Translations under genes and position numbers: made by a program
Source of the DNA: Megasphaera vaginalis (ex Bordigoni et al. 2020)
GTDB taxonomy: Bacteria; Bacillota; Negativicutes; Veillonellales; Megasphaeraceae
Length of the DNA stretch: 64,000 nucleotides
Direction: 5' to 3'
Assembly: GCF_900240295.1 (NCBI RefSeq)
Contig: NZ_OEQB01000001.1
Coordinates: forward strand, 310,001-374,000
The notes under the pieces: model-generated
What the model was told of the DNA's origin: nothing
What the model saw: the letters and a program-made list of their open reading frames with translations, nothing else
Databases searched by the model: none
Part shown: in pieces, positions 43,873 through 51,404 of the stretch
How positions within the stretch are numbered: position 1 is the first letter of the stretch
Layout: each line of letters begins with the position of its first letter

Positions 43873-45474
43873 TCAAAAAGCAATAACACCCCGTTCGTCA
43901 TAGACACTGCCGCTGCCTATTCCGTTGCGGATGCAGCGGTCCAGTGCCATGATGAACGCCACAATTCCGTCGATTTTTTCGACGGATTTTTCTTTGTCCG
44001 GCTTGATGTTCCCCGCCGGATCCTGCCGCATGACGACGTTGCCGGCCATCCATTTGAGGACGGGATTGCCGCCATGGAGGATGTTCCCTTCCATCAAGAG
44101 CTTGAACAGCTCCTTCGACGGTGGCGACATATCCTTGAATCCCTGGCCGAAAGGCACCATGGTAAAGCCCATGTCTTCCAGGTTCTGCACCATCTGGGTG
44201 GCGTTCCACCTGTCGTAAGCGATTTCCCGGATATTATAGGTTTCTCCTAAACGTTCGATGAACTTCTCGATGAAACCATAATGGATGACGTTCCCTTCCG
44301 TTGTCTGGATGAAGCCCTGCTTCTGCCAGACGTCGTATAGGACATGGTCCCGGCGGCACCGCAGTTCCAGCGTGTCTTCCGGCAGCCAGAAGAAAGGAAG
44401 CAGGATGTATTTCTCGTCATCGCTCCGTGGCGGGAAAGCCAGAACCAGGGCCGTGATATCCGACGTACTGGACAAGTCCAGCCCGCCGTAGCACATCCGT
44501 CCCCGCAGGAAGTCCCTGTCAATGGGAAGATTCCCCTTGTCGTAGACCTGTTCCGGTATCCAGCGGATGCTGGCCGAAGTCCAGATATTGAGCCGGAGCT
44601 GCTTGAAGACATTCTCTTCCGCCGGATTTTCGACGGCATTCCGATACGCTTCCCGGACGCGGTCAATCTGTATGGTGTGGCCCAGTGACGGGTTCGCCTT
44701 GTACCAGTTCGCTTCATCCGTCCAGTCTTCCTCATGTTCCAGGCCATAGACCACGGGATAAAAGGTGGCATCCTTCTTCCGGCCCGCCATCAAGTCCAGG
44801 GCCTTGGTATGCAGTTCGTAGCAGATGCTGTTCTTGTCATTGCCCGCTGTGGTGATGATGAAAAAGAGAGGCTGCTCCCTTGCATCACCAGAGCCTTTGG
44901 TCAGGACATCATAAAGCTTCCGGTTCGGCTGGGCGTGGATTTCATCAAAGACCAGGCCGGACACATTAAGCCCGTGCTTGGTCCCTGTTTCTGCCGACAG
45001 CACCTGGTAGAACCCGGCATTGTGGTAGTTGATGATCCGCTTCCCGGCCGACCGTATCTTGGAACGGCGCATCAGGGCCGGACTCATCTCGACCATCTGC
45101 CGTGCCACATCAAAGACGATGGATGCCTGGTTGCGGTCACAGGCTGCACCATACACTTCGGCACTCGGTTCATTATCGGCATAAAGAAGGTACAGGGCGA
45201 TGGCGGCAGCCAGCTCGCTCTTCCCGTTCTTCTTTGGTATCTCTATATAGGCCGTCAGGAACTGCCGCTTCCCGTTCTCCTTGACGATGCCGAACAGATC
45301 ACGCACAATCTGTTCCTGCCAGGGCAATAAGAGAAAAGGCTTCCCAGCCCATTTTCCTTTGGTATGACAGAGATGCTCGATGAAAGCGACGGCACGGTCA
45401 GCCTTTTCTTCATCATAACGGGAAGCCGGCAGCATGAACGCTGACGGCTTATATACAAACGCCAAACTTGTCAC
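43873..45474 (-). CDS. Terminase large subunit
   Basis: The 533-residue packaging motor has an ATPase with the Walker-A-like PKKNGKSELAAAIAL (about 75-90), Walker B GLVFDEIHAQPN, and a C-terminal nuclease domain with GGLDLSSTSDITAL and the late acidic residues. It belongs to the group that pairs with P27-type small subunits. The first possible start is GTG at 45474, overlapping the small-subunit stop; TTG at 45465 is the alternative with better spacing from AAGGGGG. Confidence 0.95.
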   Translation of the reverse strand: MTSLAFVYKPSAFMLPASRYDEEKADRAVAFIEHLCHTKGKWAGKPFLLLPWQEQIVRDLFGIVKENGKRQFLTAYIEIPKKNGKSELAAAIALYLLYADNEPSAEVYGAACDRNQASIVFDVARQMVEMSPALMRRSKIRSAGKRIINYHNAGFYQVLSAETGTKHGLNVSGLVFDEIHAQPNRKLYDVLTKGSGDAREQPLFFIITTAGNDKNSICYELHTKALDLMAGRKKDATFYPVVYGLEHEEDWTDEANWYKANPSLGHTIQIDRVREAYRNAVENPAEENVFKQLRLNIWTSASIRWIPEQVYDKGNLPIDRDFLRGRMCYGGLDLSSTSDITALVLAFPPRSDDEKYILLPFFWLPEDTLELRCRRDHVLYDVWQKQGFIQTTEGNVIHYGFIEKFIERLGETYNIREIAYDRWNATQMVQNLEDMGFTMVPFGQGFKDMSPPSKELFKLLMEGNILHGGNPVLKWMAGNVVMRQDPAGNIKPDKEKSVEKIDGIVAFIMALDRCIRNGIGSGSVYDERGVIAF

Positions 45475-45941
45475 CCCCTTAGCAGCAGTTCCATTTCATC
45501 CGTTTCTGTTTCTGCCCCGTTTTCTTCCCCGATCATGCGGCTCCGGGCAGACGGAGTCAGGCCGAACTGCTCACAGAACTTCAGCATGATTTTGAGGTTC
45601 GTCTGGGCGATGGACACCTGAGGCACCTGCTGCAGGTATCCGTTCGGCGTCCGCACCATATCCCCATGCTGGGTGATGAACTCTTCGGCCCCTTTCCACC
45701 GGGCGTATGCCTGGCAGTATCCGGCAAAGGCCATCATATCCAGATTGGTCAGCATCCCCATCTCCGCGAGGACTTTTCCCAGGCGTTTCCATTCCTTCTT
45801 GGCATCGTCTTCCAGCCAGTCCGGACAGCGGGGCAGCCGTCCCTTAGGCAGCGGTTCTTTTTTGTTGAGCGGGCGATGGCCGGGATTTCCTTCCAGCACC
45901 TTGAGTGCTGTCGGTTTCGGTTTCCTTCCTCGTACAGCCAA
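45471..45941 (-). CDS. Terminase small subunit, P27 family
   Basis: A 156-residue DNA-recognition subunit. AVRGRKPKPTALKVLEGNPG is the typical P27 start, followed by LNKKEPLPKGRLPRCPDWL. TTG at 45941 is preferred because GGAGG lies 9 bases before it and the family begins there; GTG at 45947 is too close. It is the first structural-operon gene after a terminator. Confidence 0.92.
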   Translation of the reverse strand: MAVRGRKPKPTALKVLEGNPGHRPLNKKEPLPKGRLPRCPDWLEDDAKKEWKRLGKVLAEMGMLTNLDMMAFAGYCQAYARWKGAEEFITQHGDMVRTPNGYLQQVPQVSIAQTNLKIMLKFCEQFGLTPSARSRMIGEENGAETETDEMELLLRG

Positions 45942-45955
45942 TGGCACTCACCTCC

Positions 45956-46008
45956 CAAAAAAAAAGCCCTTACGGGCTGTACGACAGAGAAGACCGCAAC
46001 TGCGGTCT
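45956..46008 (-). terminator. Terminator upstream of the terminase genes
   Basis: On the minus strand two hairpins follow one another: AGACCGCA/TGCGGTCT (45991-46008), then AGCCC/GGGCT (45965-45978) with nine T. They end the small accessory gene upstream. Confidence 0.82.
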
Positions 46009-46042
46009 CCTCTTATTTTTCTGCAAGAAAATACCAGATGCA

Positions 46043-46237
46043 CTAGTAAAGTCCTTCGAGGGCTTCGTATTCCCATTCCAACCGGCTGAGAGTCTGGCAG
46101 ATGCACTGGAACCGGAAACGGTTCTTGCAGGACCGCTGTTCTTTCTTCAGTTCCTTGATTTCTTCCATCCGTTTTTTCAGGATATACCGCCCTGCTCCCT
46201 TCAGCATTTCATGGTAGTCTTTTTCAAATTTTGTCAT
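46043..46237 (-). CDS. Small hypothetical protein (accessory cassette 1)
   Basis: A 64-residue, very basic and helical protein (MTKFEKDYHEMLKGAGRYIL, then KKRMEEIKELKKEQRSCKNR). It is not a recognised family. It sits in its own cassette: repeated promoter and leader upstream (46291-46325), ribosome site GCGAGGAA, terminator downstream. Confidence 0.72.
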   Translation of the reverse strand: MTKFEKDYHEMLKGAGRYILKKRMEEIKELKKEQRSCKNRFRFQCICQTLSRLEWEYEALEGLY

Positions 46238-46290
46238 CGCAGCTTCCTCGCTTTCGTGTGCTTTTTCTTTGGGGCTTTCCCCTTTGTCAT

Positions 46291-46325
46291 GTATATATAT
46301 CACTCTAAAGGCACATAATAGCAAG
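46291..46325 (-). promoter_or_regulatory. Repeated promoter element, copy 2
   Basis: Minus-strand TTGCTA, 17 bases, GATATA, in the shared core ending TTTAGAGTGATATATATAC. The next 60 bases of leader, including a GGGGxxxxCCCC hairpin (46271-46282) and AAAGCGAGGAA, also match copies 3 and 4. Confidence 0.7.
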
Positions 46326-46369
46326 CCATTTTTCGAATATTTATGTATTTTATTTCATAACAAGGAACA

Positions 46370-46383
46370 GGGCCTTTCGGCCC
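46370..46383 (-). repeat. GC-rich hairpin after the second accessory gene
   Basis: GGGCC and GGCCC pair around a 4-base loop. It lies at the 3' end of the gene starting at 46729, but there is no clear U tract, so the termination role is uncertain. Confidence 0.45.
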
Positions 46384-46399
46384 CGTCTTCAGTTTTTCC

Positions 46400-46729
46400 T
46401 TATCGTGCGCTTTTCAGGACATCGACCAGCCATTCGGCACTCGGGTGAGTTTCCCCGGTCGCTTCTTCAAGAATCGGGAGAGCATCCTCGATGTAATGAA
46501 GCCCTTTCCCCACTTTGATAAACCTGACATCTTCGTAGCCTTTTATATCTGTCCGGTAAACCCTTGCGGTGCGGCTTTCACCGTGATAGCTTTTGCCATC
46601 CCAGCCTCCAAAAGTGAAGGTCACCTTTTCCTTCGTGGCTTTGAAATGGGCTTCGAAATCAGCTCTTGTAATTGCTGTCTTGTATTCGTGGAGTTCGAAA
46701 TGGTTACGGAGTGCGTAAATGTTTGTCAT
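46400..46729 (-). CDS. Hypothetical protein (accessory cassette 2)
   Basis: A 109-residue protein: MTNIYALRNHFELHEYKTAI, then KVTFTFGGWDGKSYHGESR and LPILEEATGETHPSAEWLV. It is not a recognised family; no catalytic motif stands out. It is preceded by the copy-3 promoter and its leader, with AAAGCGAGGAA as ribosome site. ATG at 46729. Confidence 0.75.
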   Translation of the reverse strand: MTNIYALRNHFELHEYKTAITRADFEAHFKATKEKVTFTFGGWDGKSYHGESRTARVYRTDIKGYEDVRFIKVGKGLHYIEDALPILEEATGETHPSAEWLVDVLKSAR

Positions 46730-46782
46730 GGTAAATTCCTCGCTTTCATGTGCTTGTTCTTTGGGGCTTCCCCCTTCGTCAT

Positions 46783-46817
46783 GTATATATATCACTCTAA
46801 AGACACATAATAGCAAG
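46783..46817 (-). promoter_or_regulatory. Repeated promoter element, copy 3
   Basis: Same core as copy 2 with one change (TGTCTTTAGAG). The leader hairpin is at 46763-46774. Confidence 0.7.
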
Positions 46818-46851
46818 TCATTTTTCGATTATTTATGCATTTTTCTACGAG

Positions 46852-46876
46852 AAAAGGGGCCTGCTATCGGCCCCTT
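46852..46876 (-). terminator. Terminator after the third accessory gene
   Basis: AAGGGGCC and GGCCCCTT pair around a 7-base loop, followed by a TTTTCT tail on the minus strand. Confidence 0.75.
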
Positions 46877-46889
46877 ATTGTTCGGAAGT

Positions 46890-47069
46890 TTACCGAAACT
46901 CAATGGTCAGCATCCCGCTTCCCCTCCACCAGCTGCTTTCTTCATTTGGGTCTTCGAAAAAGACTTCTTTGGCTTCCCGTATCCGTTTGTCCATGTCTTC
47001 CTTTCCAAACATTTCGCAGGCTGCTTTTTTGCTGATTTTCTTTCCATCCAGTGTAATGATTGTTCTCAT
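46890..47069 (-). CDS. Small hypothetical protein (accessory cassette 3)
   Basis: A 59-residue protein: MRTIITLDGKKISKKAACEM, then FGKEDMDKRIREAKEVFFED and SWWRGSGMLTIEFR. It is acidic at the C-terminal half and is not a recognised family. AGCGAGGAA precedes the ATG at 47069, as in the sister cassettes, and a terminator follows. Confidence 0.72.
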   Translation of the reverse strand: MRTIITLDGKKISKKAACEMFGKEDMDKRIREAKEVFFEDPNEESSWWRGSGMLTIEFR

Positions 47070-47124
47070 CGTTTTTTCCTCGCTTTCATGCGCTTTTTTC
47101 TTTGGGGCTTGTCCCCTTTGTCAT

Positions 47125-47159
47125 GTATATATATCACTCTAAAGGCACATAATAGCAAG
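47125..47159 (-). promoter_or_regulatory. Repeated promoter element, copy 4
   Basis: Identical core to copy 2; the leader hairpin is at 47104-47116. It begins 28 bases after the stop of the cyclotransferase gene. Confidence 0.7.
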
Positions 47160-47187
47160 TCATTTTTTCTGTTATTTATGCATTTTA

Positions 47188-47796
47188 TTAAACAAATTCC
47201 CATTCATCGGCGCCGGGTACCAGTCCGAGGCTGCCGCCCGTGTCCCACTGCACGTGGATGGTTCCGGCATCATCGACGTACTGGACCGTGCCTTCGGTAC
47301 CTGCAGGCGGCGCCTGCACATCGTCCATGGAAATCAGCCGCACCCGTGCGCCTTTCGTCCTTGCCCGGCTGTTCTGTAGCCCCAACCGCAGGACGGACAG
47401 GTCAAAGCCGAACTTGCGATAATCCCGCTCCATGTTCTGGTAATACCATGCTTCCGGGATGCCGAAGTGCCGATCTTCGTGCATGATATACACCAGCCCG
47501 CGGATTGTGCCGTCAGCGGTTTCCACTTTCACTTCTTTTTTGTAATAGAACCGTGGAAAGCCTTCGTATGCATCAAGTCTCCGTTCGTCTGCCTCGGAAA
47601 TGCGCCAGAGGACGACCGGAACAAAGGCATCCGCCTTTTTCTCGATAGTGGCGTAGCATCCGGTCAGGGAGCCTTTGAAAAGCAGCTCATACCCATTTAC
47701 CCGTCCTGTCCCCGCAAGGGTGGCATCGGGACACCGCTGCGCCATCTGCGCTTCACTCATATTGCTGCCGTAGGCAATGTAGATTTTTTTATTCAT
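47188..47796 (-). CDS. Gamma-glutamylcyclotransferase-like protein fused to DUF4314
   Basis: A 202-residue two-domain protein. The N-terminal AIG2/GGCT fold has KIYIAYGSNMSEAQM (the conserved YGSN loop) and the catalytic-position glutamate in RRLDAYEGFPRFYYKK. From about residue 145 a DUF4314 domain follows (GARVRLISMDDVQAPPAGTE, DEWEFV). GGCT enzymes release 5-oxoproline from gamma-glutamyl groups. It lies 76 bases after the amidoligase gene on the same strand, so it may remove or edit what the ligase adds. ATG at 47796 follows AAAGGA. Confidence 0.85.
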   Translation of the reverse strand: MNKKIYIAYGSNMSEAQMAQRCPDATLAGTGRVNGYELLFKGSLTGCYATIEKKADAFVPVVLWRISEADERRLDAYEGFPRFYYKKEVKVETADGTIRGLVYIMHEDRHFGIPEAWYYQNMERDYRKFGFDLSVLRLGLQNSRARTKGARVRLISMDDVQAPPAGTEGTVQYVDDAGTIHVQWDTGGSLGLVPGADEWEFV

Positions 47797-47872
47797 AGCT
47801 CTCATCCTTTCTGAAGGGAATGCCCTTCTACCACCCCAAGGGCAGCCGAAGCTGCCCGGAAGGCTATCCCCT

Positions 47873-48775
47873 TCAAGCGGCGGCATTGCGCCATGCGGAA
47901 TTGCCTGTGAGGTGTTTAAGGAAGTGGAGGCGGCAGGTCTTGAATTCGTCGCCGATGAGCCCGAGCCGGAGCATCCAGCACCGGAAGGCGTATTTTTCAT
48001 TATCCGTCTCGGTCTTCCGTGCCGAGGCCTTCTTCTGCGTGAGGGCCTGATGAGCAACGGCCAGGCAGAACTGGATGTATGCCTTGATTTCTCCGGCGTG
48101 GAGCGTCCCGTTGAAAAGCCGGAACTCAACCGTTCCCTTGGTGAAGGTGGCATGCAGGTTCAGCCCATGATAGCGGGTGCTGTTGTAATGGTGAGTCCGT
48201 CCATAGGGTGCTTCCTGATACCAGAGGTCGGCGATCCCGTCCAGGGTGTCCGGCTTTTCCCGGTTGAGTTCCTTCAGGAAGGTGGTGTTCGCCTTCCGGC
48301 AGTACCGGCTTTCCCGCGAGGGATTGATCTGGAGAGCGCGGTAAATCATGTCTTCCTTGCTCGCCATAATGTTCACCAAGTTCCGCAGGGTCTTTACCGT
48401 GAACCGTTCGGCCCCGACATGGATGTGGATGCCGCAGGACTTGTTGGCAAAGGCACCGGCCTTGCGGAACGTCCGTACCAGCTCTTGCAGCTTCGGAATG
48501 TCTTCGTAGGAAAGGATGGGACTGACCACTTCCGTGCGGTAGAAGCTGGAAGCGTCTGTAATGTTTCCGTTCACCTTCTTTTGGGGAATCAGGCTGGAGT
48601 CGTTCATGGCTTTCCATTTCCGTCCCTGTTCATCCCTTGCGATATAGGTATCGTAGGCTCCGCCTTCGTGCCGGCTTTCCGTTCTGAAGAAGCGGGCCAT
48701 GAGGCTGGCGGCCCGGCTTCTCGTAATCCCTGTCATTTCCATTTCGATTCCAAAGTGCAGTGTTTTCATAATCAT
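47873..48775 (-). CDS. Amidoligase (COOH-NH2 ligase family)
   Basis: A 300-residue enzyme of the glutamine-synthetase-like amidoligase family: FGIEMEMTGITRSRA (E-x-E metal site), SCGIHIHVGAERFTVKTLRN (HxH nucleotide region) and GTVEFRLFNGTLHAGEI. Such enzymes join a carboxylate to an amine using ATP; targets proposed for phage versions are peptides or cell-wall material. The last 80 residues (NEKYAFRCWMLRLGLIGDEF) are shared with the product of the gene at 48883. ATG at 48775, or 48769. Confidence 0.85.
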   Translation of the reverse strand: MIMKTLHFGIEMEMTGITRSRAASLMARFFRTESRHEGGAYDTYIARDEQGRKWKAMNDSSLIPQKKVNGNITDASSFYRTEVVSPILSYEDIPKLQELVRTFRKAGAFANKSCGIHIHVGAERFTVKTLRNLVNIMASKEDMIYRALQINPSRESRYCRKANTTFLKELNREKPDTLDGIADLWYQEAPYGRTHHYNSTRYHGLNLHATFTKGTVEFRLFNGTLHAGEIKAYIQFCLAVAHQALTQKKASARKTETDNEKYAFRCWMLRLGLIGDEFKTCRLHFLKHLTGNSAWRNAAA

Positions 48776-48814
48776 CTCTGTCCTTTCTATGTGTGCGTGT
48801 GTTCTTTCGGTACA

Positions 48815-48847
48815 CTATATATCACTCTAAAGGCACACAATAGCAAG
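48815..48847 (-). promoter_or_regulatory. Repeated promoter element, copy 5 (amidoligase)
   Basis: Core TTGCTATTGTGTGCC then TTTAGAGTGATATATAG on the minus strand; the leader hairpin of copies 2-4 is absent. It drives the amidoligase and cyclotransferase genes. Confidence 0.65.
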
Positions 48848-48882
48848 TCATTTTGAGAATAATTATGAATTAAATTGAGGAT

Positions 48883-49746
48883 TTATGTGTTCTGGTTCCG
48901 GCGTTCCTTCTGCCGTTCAGCGTGGGCTTTGGCGTCCGCTTCTGTGCGGAAAGCACTCCATCCGTTCAGGCCTTTCAGCAGGGCCATGCGCGATTCGTGA
49001 CTGGCTTTCGTTCCCATGCCGATGCGCAGGAGCCACATCCGCAGATAGTATTTCTCATTCTCCGGTTTCCGGGTGACGGGATTAATTCGTTTCGCCTTTT
49101 TCGCCGCGCCGACCATGAAGGCCGTCAGTTCAATCAAAGCACGGTTCTTCATGGCGTTGCCTGTCGCAACCAAATAGAATGTCACTGTTTCTGCAGTAAT
49201 CAGGAAGCCTTTCCCTTCCTTGCTGTAGTTCTGGTAGACCACAAAGAATGAAGTCCTGTCTGTCACAGGTTCCTCTTTCAGGTCTTCAATCAGCCTGTCC
49301 GGCACCTGGATGTTTTCATGCCCCGCAGCCCGGTTCAGAAGGTATTGCTGGGCATGGAGCATGAAGACCAGATTGCGAAGCTGCGCCCCGTCCATGCCAT
49401 CAAGGGGAACCTTGATTTCCATCGTATCCGGCTCCGTTTCCGTCTGCGGCAGTGCTTCCAATCCTGGCGTTTCATCCTGCTGCAGCCGCTCTTGCGGCAC
49501 TTCGGTTTCCGTTCCTTCTGCCGGCTCCGGCTGCAGAAGGATGCCTTCCTGCTGAAGGAAACCAATCATGGCGGCTTCTGTCTTTCCATCGTCACATTCG
49601 ATATCGCCGCTGCGAAGGATGCGGAAGCTCTGCCCTTCGTAGGCAAAGGTCGGCGCTCCGGCGTAATGAAGCTTTTCGTTATGGTTAAAAGGAATCAGTT
49701 TTCTGGCCAGTTCCTTGCGGTCGTTCAGGTTCGTCTGGATTGTCAT
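48883..49746 (-). CDS. Amidoligase-associated protein with shared C-terminal module
   Basis: A 287-residue protein without an amidoligase active site. It has a small N-terminal domain (HYAGAPTFAYEGQSFRILRS), an acidic linker (about 75-105), and a C-terminal part (about 190-270) with NEKYYLRMWLLRIGM, then LLKGLNGWSAFR. This C-terminal part clearly matches the end of the amidoligase (LLKxLxGxSAxR). The two proteins may bind the same partner. The catalytic role is unknown. It has its own promoter copy 6. Confidence 0.75.
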   Translation of the reverse strand: MTIQTNLNDRKELARKLIPFNHNEKLHYAGAPTFAYEGQSFRILRSGDIECDDGKTEAAMIGFLQQEGILLQPEPAEGTETEVPQERLQQDETPGLEALPQTETEPDTMEIKVPLDGMDGAQLRNLVFMLHAQQYLLNRAAGHENIQVPDRLIEDLKEEPVTDRTSFFVVYQNYSKEGKGFLITAETVTFYLVATGNAMKNRALIELTAFMVGAAKKAKRINPVTRKPENEKYYLRMWLLRIGMGTKASHESRMALLKGLNGWSAFRTEADAKAHAERQKERRNQNT

Positions 49747-49774
49747 GGTCTATGTACCTCCTTGTTTTGCTAGT

Positions 49775-49807
49775 ACATATATCACTCTGAACGCCGATAA
49801 TAGCAAG
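49775..49807 (-). promoter_or_regulatory. Repeated promoter element, copy 6
   Basis: Core TTGCTATTAT then TTCAGAGTGATATATGTAC; it abuts the stop of the methyltransferase gene and precedes the gene starting at 49746. Confidence 0.62.
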
Positions 49808-51046
49808 TCATTCTTGTACTTTATCATAAGTAATTTTCTCATTCCCACGCAGTATAAACACGCCTTCACTCCCGCACTCGCTGATATACCGCTTCACGAT
49901 GACATCGACGAACTTCTCGTCCAGCTCGATGCCATAACAGATGCGGTCTGTCTGTTGGCAGGCCATGAGCGTGGAGCCGGAGCCGAGGAACGGGTCCAGG
50001 ACAATGCAGTGGCTCATGGACGAGTTCTGTATAGGATAGGCCATGAGCGCCACGGGCTTCATGGTCGGATGTTCCTTACTGGCTTTCGGACGGTCATATT
50101 CCCAGATGGTTGTCTGCTTGCGGTCGGAATACCACTGGTGTTTCCCGTTCAGCTTCCAGCCGAACAGGCACGGCTCGTGCTGCCACTGGTACGGACTGCG
50201 GCCCAGGACCAGGGCGTTCTTCTTCCAGATGCAGCAGCCGGACAGGTAGAAGCCTGCGTCCTTGAAGGCCTTGCGGAAGTTCAGCCCCTGCGTATCGGCG
50301 TGGAACACATAGATGGATGCATCCCGTTCCATGTTCTGCTCCATGTTGACGAAAGCGCTGAACAGGAACTGATAAAATTTATCGTCCGGCATATTGTCGT
50401 TCTTGATTTTCCCGGCCGTTTCTTCCACATCCACATTGTACGGAGGATCCGTCAGCACCAGATTTGCTTTCTTGCCGTCCATCAAACATTTGTAGGTTTC
50501 CGGCAGCGTGGCATCGCCGCAGATGACACGGTGTTCCCCCAGGAGCCAGATATCCCCTGCCTTGGCCATAGCCGGCTGTTCCAGTTCTCCGCCCACATCG
50601 AAATCATCTTCTTTCACCTTCTTATTGTGGACTTTGGAAAAGAGCTGCTCCACTTCCGGTGCCTCGAAGCCCGTCAGGTCTACATTGAAATCGACGCTCT
50701 GCAAATCCACGATGAGGTCGGCCAGGAGCTGTTCGTTCCAGGCGCCGGTGATTTTATTGAGCGCGATATTGAGTGCCTTGACCTTGTGTTCGTCTTCGAT
50801 ATGGACGACCACACACTGGACTTCTTCATAGCCCAGTTCTTTCAGCACAGTCAGGCGCTGATGCCCGCCGATGACGGTCATGTCATAGTTGACGATGATG
50901 GGGTCTACATAACCGAACTCCTGGATGGAATGCTTGATCTTCTCATATTCCTTGTCACCGGGCTTCAGCTGCTTCCTGGGGTTATATGCCGCAGGCTTCA
51001 GCTGGCCGATGGGCAGGACTTTCCATTCCATATCCGATGTCTTCAT
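49808..51046 (-). CDS. ParB-like nuclease domain fused to DNA methyltransferase
   Basis: A 412-residue protein. The N-terminal ParB/Srx-type domain has YNPRKQLKPGDKEYEKI and VIGGHQRLTVLKELG. The rest is an N6-adenine or N4-cytosine methyltransferase with DPPYNV before DPFLGSGST, the beta-class order. It may protect phage DNA or steer packaging; no partner restriction gene is visible. It overlaps the upstream HTH gene by 65 bases. ATG at 51046 follows AAAGGA. Confidence 0.9.
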   Translation of the reverse strand: MKTSDMEWKVLPIGQLKPAAYNPRKQLKPGDKEYEKIKHSIQEFGYVDPIIVNYDMTVIGGHQRLTVLKELGYEEVQCVVVHIEDEHKVKALNIALNKITGAWNEQLLADLIVDLQSVDFNVDLTGFEAPEVEQLFSKVHNKKVKEDDFDVGGELEQPAMAKAGDIWLLGEHRVICGDATLPETYKCLMDGKKANLVLTDPPYNVDVEETAGKIKNDNMPDDKFYQFLFSAFVNMEQNMERDASIYVFHADTQGLNFRKAFKDAGFYLSGCCIWKKNALVLGRSPYQWQHEPCLFGWKLNGKHQWYSDRKQTTIWEYDRPKASKEHPTMKPVALMAYPIQNSSMSHCIVLDPFLGSGSTLMACQQTDRICYGIELDEKFVDVIVKRYISECGSEGVFILRGNEKITYDKVQE

Positions 51047-51221
51047 ACACTGTTTCCTTTCTGGATGCCGCGGCGATGGCGGCTCCGTATCCGTTTAGAT
51101 GATGCCAGCGGCAATAATTCCGTACGCTGTCCCGTGACAGCTTCGTTTCCCGGGCGATGGCCTTGTATCCCATCCCCTGTTTCCGCATGGTTTCAATCTG
51201 CCTGCGCTGGCAGTCATTCAT
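50982..51221 (-). CDS. HTH protein overlapping the methyltransferase gene
   Basis: A 79-residue protein whose HTH (MNDCQRRQIETMRKQGMGYK, then DSVRNYCRWHHL) is closely related to that at 24070. The tail (KETVYEDIGYGMESPAHRPA) is read through the start of the methyltransferase gene. It could control the methyltransferase transcript. ATG at 51221 follows AAGGGA; a longer frame upstream crosses a terminator. Confidence 0.72.
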   Translation of the reverse strand: MNDCQRRQIETMRKQGMGYKAIARETKLSRDSVRNYCRWHHLNGYGAAIAAASRKETVYEDIGYGMESPAHRPAEACGI

Positions 51222-51244
51222 GAAGGTTCCCTTCTCCCTGGCAA

Positions 51245-51275
51245 TAAAAAAGCCCCGGGCCAGAAGCCTGGAGCT
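51245..51275 (-). terminator. Terminator between HNH and HTH genes
   Basis: On the minus strand a GC-rich hairpin beginning AGCTCCAGGC and ending GGGGCT is followed by six T. Confidence 0.7.
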
Positions 51276-51404
51276 GCTTGATATTCGGTTGAAGACCGTC
51301 CTTATATCCCCCCTTATGAATTTCGCGTTTTTTCCCATTTGAGGGGGCGGCGGTCATGGACGGAAGGGCTGCAGAGATTGACATCCCCCCGCCCCGCTTG
51401 CTTT
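51276..51404 (-). other. Non-coding stretch after the HNH gene
   Basis: About 130 bases with G/C runs and no frame with a ribosome site. Nothing else was recognised; it precedes the terminator at 51245-51275. Confidence 0.4.

Noticed and set aside
47797-48153. N-terminal extension of the cyclotransferase frame
   Set aside because: It runs inside the amidoligase gene in another frame; the good ribosome site and the family start both point to 47796.
45956-49810. Repeated promoter-leader segments as a CRISPR array
   Set aside because: The repeats are widely and unevenly spaced and separated by genes; there are no spacers of constant length.
49715-51223. Long plus-strand open frame (502 codons) across the methyltransferase gene
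   Set aside because: It is antisense to a gene with full ParB and methyltransferase motifs, has no ribosome site and no recognisable domain.
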